Assembly: GCA_031270215.1 (NCBI GenBank)
Contig: JAISYB010000054.1
Coordinates: 1-7,074 of the forward strand
Direction of reading: 5' to 3'
Source: Streptococcaceae bacterium
GTDB lineage: Bacteria; Bacillota; Bacilli; Lactobacillales; Streptococcaceae
DNA: 7,074 bases
A program made the position numbers and the translations under genes. Within the stretch, counting starts at the first letter, position 1. Each line of letters begins with the position of its first letter. A model generated the notes under the pieces. That model was not told the origin of the DNA and did no database searches. It was given only the letters and a program-made list of their open reading frames with translations. This document shows positions 1-5,265 of this stretch, in pieces.

Positions 1-1274
1 GTACCTGCAACAATTGTTGTCAGCGAGCCTTCCTCAAAAATCGTTGTCCCACCACCATTTGAGCTAAAACCAGTCGCAAATGAATAACCATAAATCTCAG
101 CATCTGCTTTAACTGTTAAGTTTTTCACCTCGGTTAAGGGCTGACCTTCCAAAGGATGTGACGGTTTAAATTGCCGCCCTACACCACGAATACTACTTTG
201 ATAACTAATCGCTTGCTGAAAATTAACCTGACCACTCAATTCTAGATTGCCATTTGGAAAATAGACAGATTGAGTTCCGGTATAATTAATATCCTGAAAA
301 GCTAGTCGAGCATGTGTCCGTTTAGTTCTACCTGTTGTAGAATCATTATAGGCATCTGACATATTCGGCGAAACATAAAAACCATTGTGATTAGCCGCAT
401 AAACGGTCATATTTTTAATCATAATATCCCATGATGTGCCGGCCGCCAAAGTCGCATTCGCTGCTTGTGTTGCGTCCATCGTTCTGATCATGACACGACC
501 AAAGTCAACTTCAAAGCCTTGACCATCTATCTCGACAGGACGTGAGATCTCAGTACCAGTTAGTCGCACAAAGTTTCGGATATCTGAAGTAGTAGACGTT
601 ACATTCGCAATATTTGTCGCACCTGTATCACTATAAGTCGCTGATACACGAATCCCGTTATTCCAGACAGCACTATTTCCCTCAGGCGTAAAGAATGATG
701 CTAAGTGATAAATTTTCGTAATTGACTTTGTTCCAAGCGCATTAGCAGCACCCGCAAAATCTTTAACACCAGCTATTGTTGGATTACTAGCATCATCTAC
801 CCAGATATCACCAATACTTGTATTAGCAATACTTTGGGTGGTATCTGCTGCATCATAGGTTGCCCCGCCATATGTTCCTTTGTTGCCACCTTCAATGATT
901 GTACCCAAACCTAGGGTTGAAGCCTCAGCTGCAACATCATTAATCGTGTAAATCTTGCCACCATATTGGTCAACCAATGAATTACCACTCGCAGCTCGAG
1001 CGAGCTTTGAAAGCTTTTTAGCACTGGCAGCCTTTTCCCCAATTAATGTTTCAACAGAATTAATTTTTTCATCAACAAGCGCTTCTGAGGATTGCGCTGT
1101 TGCTGTTTTTTCTTCTGTTTTAGTTGTTTTTGTGGACGACTCTTTAGTCAAAGCCAGTGCAGACGTAGTTTGCACTAATTGAACACCAATCAATGAAGCT
1201 ATCATAGAAAGCGAATAAACAGCCTTAACGAAGCGTTTCTTATTCAAATGCTGAAATTCTTTTTTCCGTTTCAA
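1..1274 (-). CDS. Large secreted WxL-cluster surface protein with pectate-lyase-like adhesive region (C-terminus cut off by window edge)
   Basis: The frame is open from a TTG at 1272-1274 to the left edge, giving 424 codons with no stop. The TTG is chosen because an almost perfect Shine-Dalgarno sequence, AAAGGAGGTGG, lies about nine bases upstream. The frame then opens with a basic N-terminus (MKRKKEFQ, later NKKRF) and a hydrophobic core around residues 19-34, ending TTSALA, so cleavage is likely after residue 41. The only nearby in-frame ATG is residue 24, inside the signal peptide. A Thr/Lys/Glu-rich stretch follows, then a region with IDGQGFEVDFGR and later KNMTVYAANHNGFYV. These resemble the pectate-lyase-like (parallel beta-helix) adhesive domains of large WxL and LPXTG surface proteins. 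No catalytic claim is made; the role is probably ligand binding or adhesion. It overlaps the LPXTG gene by 35 bases. A WxL domain is expected at the missing C-terminus but cannot be seen. Confidence 0.88.
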   Translation of the reverse strand, partial: MKRKKEFQHLNKKRFVKAVYSLSMIASLIGVQLVQTTSALALTKESSTKTTKTEEKTATAQSSEALVDEKINSVETLIGEKAASAKKLSKLARAASGNSLVDQYGGKIYTINDVAAEASTLGLGTIIEGGNKGTYGGATYDAADTTQSIANTSIGDIWVDDASNPTIAGVKDFAGAANALGTKSITKIYHLASFFTPEGNSAVWNNGIRVSATYSDTGATNIANVTSTTSDIRNFVRLTGTEISRPVEIDGQGFEVDFGRVMIRTMDATQAANATLAAGTSWDIMIKNMTVYAANHNGFYVSPNMSDAYNDSTTGRTKRTHARLAFQDINYTGTQSVYFPNGNLELSGQVNFQQAISYQSSIRGVGRQFKPSHPLEGQPLTEVKNLTVKADAEIYGYSFATGFSSNGGGTTIFEEGSLTTIVAG

Positions 1275-1590
1275 TTTCTTCCACCTCCTTTTTTTTGCGT
1301 CGTTTCACAATTAAAAACCAGATGAAGAAAGCAAAAAGAATGATTATTTCTCCTAACAAAGTAAGAGAAACCCAGTAACCGCGCTCACCAGTTTTAGGGA
1401 GCAAATCTTCCAACCTGTTCACTATATTGTCGCCACTAGGTGAGGGATTATTATTGCTACTTTTAGTAGCTTCTTTTAGAGTAATCTTAGCGCCCGTTTG
1501 ATCCGCCAAAGTAGATTTAGGGTGACTCAAAGCAAGAGTAAAACCTAAAAGAGAAACCAACACTAGCACATAATATAATTTTATCTTCAT
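1240..1590 (-). CDS. Small LPXTG-anchored protein of the WxL complex (CscD-like)
   Basis: This protein has 116 residues if started at the ATG at 1588-1590. An upstream ATG at 1629 would give 129 residues, but it overlaps the preceding gene and would place a charged stretch (KGRYRREEE) before the signal peptide. The chosen ATG has AAGGGAGG a few bases upstream (1596-1603). Residues 1-29 form a signal peptide (hydrophobic LYYVLVLVSLLGFTLA, likely cut after STLA). A short Ser/Asn/Pro linker follows, then the sortase motif LPKTG at 64-68, a membrane segment at about 73-96, and a basic KRRKKK stop-transfer. The acidic tail of about 15 residues is longer than usual for sortase substrates. The mature part before LPKTG is only about 35 residues, as in the small LPXTG members of WxL (Csc) clusters, whose exact role is not established. 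It begins 25 bases after the DUF916/DUF3324 gene. Confidence 0.9.
   Translation of the reverse strand: MKIKLYYVLVLVSLLGFTLALSHPKSTLADQTGAKITLKEATKSSNNNPSPSGDNIVNRLEDLLPKTGERGYWVSLTLLGEIIILFAFFIWFLIVKRRKKKEVEEIETEKRISAFE
1281..1291 (-). promoter_or_regulatory. Shine-Dalgarno site deciding a TTG start, embedded in the upstream gene
   Basis: The minus strand reads AAAGGAGGTGG here, almost fully complementary to the 3' end of 16S rRNA, with suitable spacing to the TTG at 1272-1274. The same bases encode part of the Lys-Lys-Glu-Val-Glu cytoplasmic tail of the LPXTG protein in another frame. Translation of the large gene is therefore probably coupled to that of the LPXTG gene. Confidence 0.85.
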
Positions 1591-1615
1591 CTCTTCCTCC
1601 CTTCGATAGCGACCT

Positions 1616-2671
1616 TTATTTATTTTCATTTTTCTTCTCTTCTTCTTCTTTTTTCTTACGACGTTTCCATAATAAGAAAATAAAGAAAATCAACAATAAA
1701 GCAATAGCAACGACAATAATCAATAGTAGCCAAGGAAATGGATTTGGTTTAGGATCTCGAATGGCAGCCTTATTTGCCTCATCTACATCTTTTTTCAGAA
1801 CAGTAAAGTCCATATCCCAAGTCCAAGTCTTTTCCGCCCATTTTGGATCAGTGGTTGTTGCTTTAACACGCATCGTGTACTCGCCAGGCTTCATCAAATC
1901 TTTACCGAGTTTTACCGGATAAGCGTAATTGGAATTAGGCGCCATAGAAACACCTTCCGTATGATTTTCATATAAAACATCATATGAACCGCGCTTGGTT
2001 ACCTTGGCAGTAATTTCAAGATTAGACAAAATGGCACGTTGATCATTTTGAAAATTGGCGAAAAATGCTTTTTGATAATCATGAACACCGGTCGTTACAC
2101 TAGTTAAATTTAAATTTGGCTTATCAATTTCTTGATTCACTGTCAGTTTAATACCAATTGAATAGGCGTAGCGATTACTAATCCCTTTTGTTTCTGCGTC
2201 TTTTTCGTCTTCTGCCAAAGTGAAATACCAAGAACCTAAAATCACACCATCTGGCGCTGTATCAGGAACTTTAATATCTGCCTTAACCGTTCGTCTTTGC
2301 TCTGGCTGTACCTCTGCTTTTAAATCTGATGCATGAATTTCAGCGATGTCCGAAAGCTTCGTCTTTAAGCTTTTATCATATTTTTTCGCTTTTGACGTGT
2401 AGTCAATAATCCCATTACTGTTGGTATATGCTGTAAATATCTTAGAATCAACAACAATTGCCTTTTTTGATTTGCTAAAAATATTTGTTTCCAGAGTTAA
2501 TTCGTCCCCCGGTTTAACTGTCAAATCAAAATAGCTAGAGTTATCGCCTTTACTGTCACCTTCGTTTGATTTTTGAACACCAAAACTGATTGCATCATCA
2601 GCACTAACCGGCGCAACGATTGATGACGCTCCGATTATCATCAAAAAAAGCGCAATACAAATTTTTTTCAA
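1616..2671 (-). CDS. WxL-interacting protein, DUF916 plus DUF3324, membrane anchored (CscA-like)
   Basis: This is a 351-residue surface protein. The start is the TTG at 2669-2671, supported by GGGGAGGT at 2681-2688 with nine bases of spacing and by an immediate signal peptide (MKKICIALFL, likely cut after PVSA at 24). Residues 28-155 match DUF916 (peptidoglycan-binding part), with YFDLTVKPGDELTLE, NGIIDYTSKAKK and DGVILGSWYF as family-like segments. Residues 165-292 match DUF3324 (host- or partner-binding part), with SNRYAYSIGIKL, ANFQNDQRAILSNL, MAPNSNYAYPV and KPGEYTMRVKA. A single membrane helix lies at about 312-335, followed by KRRKKKEEEEKK in the cytoplasm. In this family the protein binds WxL domains and peptidoglycan, tethering the complex at the surface. 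The gene sits between two WxL genes and the LPXTG gene, the usual Csc context. Length is normal for the family. Confidence 0.95.
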   Translation of the reverse strand: MKKICIALFLMIIGASSIVAPVSADDAISFGVQKSNEGDSKGDNSSYFDLTVKPGDELTLETNIFSKSKKAIVVDSKIFTAYTNSNGIIDYTSKAKKYDKSLKTKLSDIAEIHASDLKAEVQPEQRRTVKADIKVPDTAPDGVILGSWYFTLAEDEKDAETKGISNRYAYSIGIKLTVNQEIDKPNLNLTSVTTGVHDYQKAFFANFQNDQRAILSNLEITAKVTKRGSYDVLYENHTEGVSMAPNSNYAYPVKLGKDLMKPGEYTMRVKATTTDPKWAEKTWTWDMDFTVLKKDVDEANKAAIRDPKPNPFPWLLLIIVVAIALLLIFFIFLLWKRRKKKEEEEKKNENK

Positions 2672-2699
2672 TGGTAAAATACCTCCCCATAAGTCTGTT

Positions 2700-2720
2700 G
2701 CGTTCCTTTGGAAAGAACGC
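2700..2720 (-). other. Hairpin in the leader of the DUF916/DUF3324 gene
   Basis: The arms GCGTTC (2700-2705) and GAACGC (2715-2720) are complementary, and inner TT/AA pairs follow one mismatch. The hairpin lies 11 bases before the Shine-Dalgarno of the DUF916/DUF3324 gene. Neither strand has a T tract after it, so it is not a standard terminator. A role in mRNA processing or 5' end protection is possible but not shown. Confidence 0.6.
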
Positions 2721-2739
2721 TGATAGAAATTAAAATCAA

Positions 2740-2820
2740 GTTATCAATAAGCCAATAAACTATGGCTAGATGATATCAAACACCTGACACTAACAATCAT
2801 CTAGTGCCAGGTTTGATAAC
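2740..2820 (-). promoter_or_regulatory. Structured intergenic RNA element with competing or pseudoknotted stems
   Basis: The main hairpin pairs TATCAAA (2774-2780), CCTG (2783-2786) and CACTA (2788-2792) with TAGTG (2802-2806), CAGG (2808-2811) and TTTGATA (2812-2818), around a nine-base loop (2793-2801). A second perfect inverted repeat, CTAGATGAT (2766-2774) and ATCATCTAG (2796-2804), uses the loop of the first and the bases just outside it. The two folds therefore compete, or combine as an H-type pseudoknot. A third pair, GTTATCAA (2740-2747) and TTGATAAC (2813-2820), encloses the whole element. No T run follows in the direction of transcription. The element lies between the second WxL gene and the DUF916/DUF3324 gene. 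Its function is unknown; no known riboswitch class was recognised. Confidence 0.65.
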
Positions 2821-2821
2821 T

Positions 2822-2854
2822 AAAAATCTTCACTTACTTAAATGAATGATTTTT
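2822..2854 (-). terminator. Weak terminator-like or mRNA-stabilising hairpin after the second WxL gene
   Basis: Starting two bases after the TAA stop, the transcript reads AAAAATC, an inner TTCA, a small loop, TGAA and GATTTTT. The outer seven base pairs are AT-rich and the five T residues belong to the stem itself. It may cause partial termination or protect the 3' end of the small WxL mRNAs. It is much weaker than the terminator after tsf. Confidence 0.4.
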
Positions 2855-2856
2855 AA

Positions 2857-3699
2857 TTAGAAAGTTGCTGTTGCTTGAAGTGTCCAGTTAACAACACCAG
2901 TATACGTCCCTTTTGTTGGGATAGTTGGAACATCTAATTTAACAGCAGTTGGATCCCAGAATCTTGATGTGTAAGAATAACCTAGTAATTTTTTATCCGC
3001 ATCACTTAAGGCAGCTAACTCAGTTCCATCATCACTAGTACCAACTACTCCTAATGTTTTCGCATCAACTGCTTCAAGGAATTCCACGTCAGCTCCACCT
3101 GCTGTAATAGTTACTTCTTGTGAACCAACAATAACGTCAGTCGTAATGCCGCCTGAAAATGCGCCTTCTAAATTTGTACCAACTTGTGAATTACCATACC
3201 ATTTGTTTGATAATTGTCCTGCAGGGAATACAATTGCTGCACCCGTTAATTTGCTACTGCTATACGATAAGTCGCCTAATCTAGCTGTTACTTTCCAACC
3301 TGAATTATAACCAATACGTCCATCATAAACTTGAACAGTTTGACTACCACCTGCTGCTCCGTTATCTAGTGCGCTCAAGGCATTTGCACCAGTAAAACCA
3401 GTACCACTAATTAGATGATCTGTTCCGAAATCAAAGATTTTTGGTAATTGCGTAAATGTTAAATCACCAGTACCATTAACATTTTGGTTTTCTTCTTCAG
3501 TTTCAGTAGTTGGGTCTGTTGTTTCACCTGGATTAGGAACATTAGGATCAGTTGGTTTATGCGGTGTATCTTGGTCTTGACCAAAAGCTACAGTCACATC
3601 TGATGAACCATTTAGAATTGACGCAGCAGCGACAGTAGTCGCTTGTCCGATTGCTAATAAAGCAAGTGTTGAAACAGTTAATTGGCTAATTTTTTTCAT
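2857..3699 (-). CDS. Small WxL-domain cell-surface protein, second copy (CscB/C-like)
   Basis: This is a 280-residue secreted protein. The ATG at 3697-3699 has AAGGAGAA at 3708-3715. The signal peptide covers about residues 1-25 (MKKISQLTVSTLALLAIGQA, then TTVAAAS). A Pro/Thr/Glu-rich linker spans about 42-75. The WxL domain occupies the C-terminal 200 residues: LPKIFDFG at 85-92, the first tryptophan motif GWKVTARL at 134-141, and the distal VVNWTLQATA near the end (W272, L274). The first motif has Val where Leu is usual. WxL domains bind the cell wall non-covalently and also bind the DUF916/DUF3324 protein encoded downstream. It is related to, but clearly diverged from, the small WxL protein encoded just upstream, with about 30 more residues between the two Trp motifs. 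This is a normal small member of a Csc cluster. Confidence 0.94.
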   Translation of the reverse strand: MKKISQLTVSTLALLAIGQATTVAAASILNGSSDVTVAFGQDQDTPHKPTDPNVPNPGETTDPTTETEEENQNVNGTGDLTFTQLPKIFDFGTDHLISGTGFTGANALSALDNGAAGGSQTVQVYDGRIGYNSGWKVTARLGDLSYSSSKLTGAAIVFPAGQLSNKWYGNSQVGTNLEGAFSGGITTDVIVGSQEVTITAGGADVEFLEAVDAKTLGVVGTSDDGTELAALSDADKKLLGYSYTSRFWDPTAVKLDVPTIPTKGTYTGVVNWTLQATATF

Positions 3700-3730
3700 T
3701 TTAATTGTTCTCCTTTTTATCCATTCAAGT

Positions 3731-3758
3731 TTTCTAAAAAATAGGGGTAAGTTGTCAA
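3731..3758 (-). promoter_or_regulatory. Possible internal promoter before the second WxL gene
   Basis: The minus strand has a perfect TTGACA (3753-3758), 16 bases, then TAGAAA (3731-3736, four of six matches to TATAAT). A start here would give a short leader before the ATG at 3699. The -35 partly overlaps a small hairpin, CAATC-TTCG-GATTG (3756-3769). The weak -10 keeps confidence low. Confidence 0.35.
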
Positions 3759-3810
3759 TCCGAAGATTGCTCGCTACGCATTATAGCTAATTAAAAATTG
3801 TTGCATTTGT

Positions 3811-4551
3811 TTAGTTTTCCGCACTCGCTTGGAGTGTCCAGGTTACCTTTGCTTGATAAGTACCAGCTTTGGCAACCCCTTTTGGAATGGTTAAACGAAC
3901 CTCTCCAGGTAAGAAGGTATTCGTAGATTGACCCTTACCACTTTTACTATCGGCAGAGCTGCTTTGAAAAATTACCTTCGCTGTGTCTGCGACCTCCACT
4001 TGATAACTAGTTAAAGTATCAGTCGCGCTAGAAGTATTTGCACTCAAGCTATTTCTAACTACACCTTTTGGAATCGTTAGATATGCTCCCTTTAATTCCT
4101 GCTGTCCATTGTTCAAACGATCACTAACCGACGCATGGTGAACCGTGAGTTGCCAACCTGTTGAGCTACTGTCTCTCTTATCAGAAACCTGTAGATAATG
4201 AACAGTCTGTGCCTTTTGTTGACCATTAACCTCTTTTACACGGACAATATCGGTATAAGTATGTTCCTGCATGTCCACTTCTTGAACACCAAAATCAAAC
4301 CATTCCGGAATAACATCTAAAGTTAAAACCCCTTCGTTCTCCGTTGGTCGATTAAATCCATCCCCATCTTTTCCATCCGAATGTCCTCCGTCTGGCTGAT
4401 TAGGGTTGACCGGCGCTACCATACCTGTATCCTCAATAAAGTCAACTATTACAGGCGTTGAACCATTTGTTGTTGCAGCTACCGGGTACGACGTGAGAAA
4501 TGCCAGCCCAAGCACTCCCACCACAGACCGAGTAGCTGAGTTTTTTAGCAT
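3811..4551 (-). CDS. Small WxL-domain cell-surface protein, first gene of the cluster (CscB/C-like)
   Basis: This protein has 246 residues from the ATG at 4549-4551, which has AAGGAGGTGA at 4557-4566. An in-frame ATG at 4569 would add six residues (MKEVIF), but it lies upstream of that ribosome-binding site, whose bases would themselves be coding, so it is rejected. The signal peptide (MLKNSATRSVVGVLGLAFLT, then SYPVAA) ends near residue 25 or 26. A Pro/Asp/Gly-rich linker (about 45-74) precedes the WxL domain: EWFDFG at 83-88, first motif GWQLTV at 132-137, and distal VTWTLQASA at 236-244. Two IPKGV segments, LTIPKGVVRN and LTIPKGVAKAG, sit in the domain. It is predicted to be exported, to bind the wall non-covalently and to bind the DUF916/DUF3324 protein. 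It is the first gene after the promoter region and 111 bases upstream of the second WxL gene. Confidence 0.94.
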   Translation of the reverse strand: MLKNSATRSVVGVLGLAFLTSYPVAATTNGSTPVIVDFIEDTGMVAPVNPNQPDGGHSDGKDGDGFNRPTENEGVLTLDVIPEWFDFGVQEVDMQEHTYTDIVRVKEVNGQQKAQTVHYLQVSDKRDSSSTGWQLTVHHASVSDRLNNGQQELKGAYLTIPKGVVRNSLSANTSSATDTLTSYQVEVADTAKVIFQSSSADSKSGKGQSTNTFLPGEVRLTIPKGVAKAGTYQAKVTWTLQASAEN

Positions 4552-4579
4552 AAAAATCACCTCCTTCATTAATAAACAC

Positions 4580-4691
4580 TGCGCATTTTCAAGAAAAACG
4601 AGATTGTCATATTTTTACGCACATATACTGAAAACATGGATACTTTCTAAATAACGGTATTCAATTGCTCACCAAACTTCTTAAATGCGCA
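4580..4691 (-). promoter_or_regulatory. Long interrupted inverted repeat in the leader of the WxL operon
   Basis: AAATGCGCA (4683-4691) and TGCGCATTT (4580-4588) are perfect reverse complements. After a two-base bulge the pairing continues with TTCTT (4678-4682) and AAGAA (4591-4595). The leader RNA could form a stem of 14 pairs closing a loop of about 82 bases. The 3' arm ends about 13 bases before the ribosome-binding site of the first WxL gene. It may set mRNA stability or translation; no known class is recognised. Confidence 0.5.
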
Positions 4692-4761
4692 CAAAAACTC
4701 CAGCCGCTTAATACCATTTGATGGAAAGTCCCTAGTACATAGTGTTAATAAATCCTATCTG

Positions 4762-4783
4762 TAAAACGATTCTCACCGTTTTA
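4762..4783. promoter_or_regulatory. Dyad symmetry at the predicted transcription start (possible operator)
   Basis: The seven-base arms TAAAACG (4762-4768) and CGTTTTA (4777-4783) flank an eight-base centre. The dyad lies directly downstream of the -10 box at 4787-4792, covering the expected start of transcription. It could be a repressor site or a hairpin at the 5' end of the RNA. No regulator gene is in the window. Confidence 0.45.
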
Positions 4784-4786
4784 AGA

Positions 4787-4816
4787 ATTATAAACCATTA
4801 TCTCGTTATCGTTCAA
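4787..4816 (-). promoter_or_regulatory. Candidate promoter of the WxL operon
   Basis: The minus strand has TTGAAC (4811-4816), 18 bases, then a perfect TATAAT (4787-4792). The start would be near 4780, leaving a leader of about 230 bases before the first WxL gene. This is the better of the two promoter candidates in the gap. Confidence 0.55.
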
Positions 4817-4892
4817 ATAAAATGCTCACGATTAATAATGTTTTTTTATTTTTAACTCACATTCAAAACATTTTCCTCATGTGAATAAAATT

Positions 4893-4901
4893 ATTCTAAC
4901 A
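4893..4901 (-). promoter_or_regulatory. Extended -10 promoter candidate, distal
   Basis: The minus strand reads TGTTAGAAT: an extended -10 (TG one base before the hexamer) with five of six matches to TATAAT. A perfect TTGACA lies at 4911-4916, but its spacing of 12 to this hexamer is too short for the two to act together. A six-base dyad, GAATAA and TTATTC (4883-4896), overlaps the -10 and could be a regulator site. Confidence 0.35.
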
Positions 4902-5021
4902 CATAATTCATGTCAAAACAAATAAAAGAATATTTCATTTTCGATATTTAGAGCCCAAAAATGTAATAAATGACTTTTTTACGTTAATTTTCGGAGAAAA
5001 ATAACACAAATAGCTGTTAAA

Positions 5022-5038
5022 GATGATGTTTTATCATC
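5022..5038. repeat. Short perfect inverted repeat
   Basis: GATGAT (5022-5027) and ATCATC (5033-5038) are separated by GTTTT. No T tract follows on either strand. It lies upstream of both promoter candidates and could be a regulator-binding site. The same GATGAT/ATCATC words form part of the intergenic RNA element near 2770-2804. Confidence 0.3.
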
Positions 5039-5192
5039 GTAGCAACACTCAAGTTTTTGTGGTATTAATTCGCTTTTTCATCTCGTTTATTCTTTATTTT
5101 ACCTGCTGAAAACTCAGGTTTTTTAGGAATAATACTCTTTTTTAGGCATTTTCAACGAAAAAATATTTCATCATTCCAAATTATCGCACGCA

Positions 5193-5226
5193 CAAAAAAG
5201 AGGCTCGGACAAAGTTCCGCACCTCT
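5193..5226 (-). terminator. Intrinsic terminator of the rpsB-tsf unit
   Basis: On the minus strand AGAGG pairs with CCTCT, and after a wobble and one mismatch CGGA pairs with TCCG around a short loop. Six T residues (5194-5199) close the structure. It lies 40 bases after the tsf stop codon, and the flanking tract on the plus strand is poor, so it acts mainly leftward. Confidence 0.85.
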
Positions 5227-5265
5227 GTTTAAATATTCATATTTTATAAAATCAAAGATAATGTT

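Larger units (their letters stand above)
4552..5192. other. AT-rich gene-free region, promoter and leader of the WxL operon
   Basis: No convincing gene lies in these roughly 640 bases. The longest leftward frame noted near the leader encodes 22 residues without a good ribosome-binding site. The region holds two promoter candidates, three short dyads (4762-4783, 4883-4896, 5022-5038) and a long-range inverted repeat close to the first WxL gene. The remainder appears as unstructured AT-rich sequence. Confidence 0.7.

Noticed and set aside
955..1182. Plus-strand frame of 75 codons
   Set aside because: It is antisense to the signal peptide and N-terminal part of the large surface gene, with no ribosome-binding site or recognisable family.
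1..1274. Possible pectate lyase enzyme activity of the large protein
   Set aside because: Only the beta-helix-like adhesive pattern is recognisable; no catalytic residues could be assigned and the protein is truncated.
3773..3787. GCTA/TAGC hairpin and a TATAAT word between the two WxL genes
   Set aside because: The stem is only four pairs, and the TATAAT word has no acceptable -35 at the right distance.
4569..4637. A 22-codon minus-strand frame in the leader of the first WxL gene, ending just before its ribosome-binding site, as a possible leader peptide
   Set aside because: It has no convincing ribosome-binding site, and short frames are expected by chance in AT-rich DNA.
4406..4654. Plus-strand frame of 82 codons
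   Set aside because: It is antisense to the start of the first WxL gene and its leader, and the translation resembles no known family.
5102..5124. Plus-strand terminator-like CCTG/CAGG hairpin followed by six T residues
   Set aside because: The stem is only four pairs and no plus-strand gene or promoter lies upstream.
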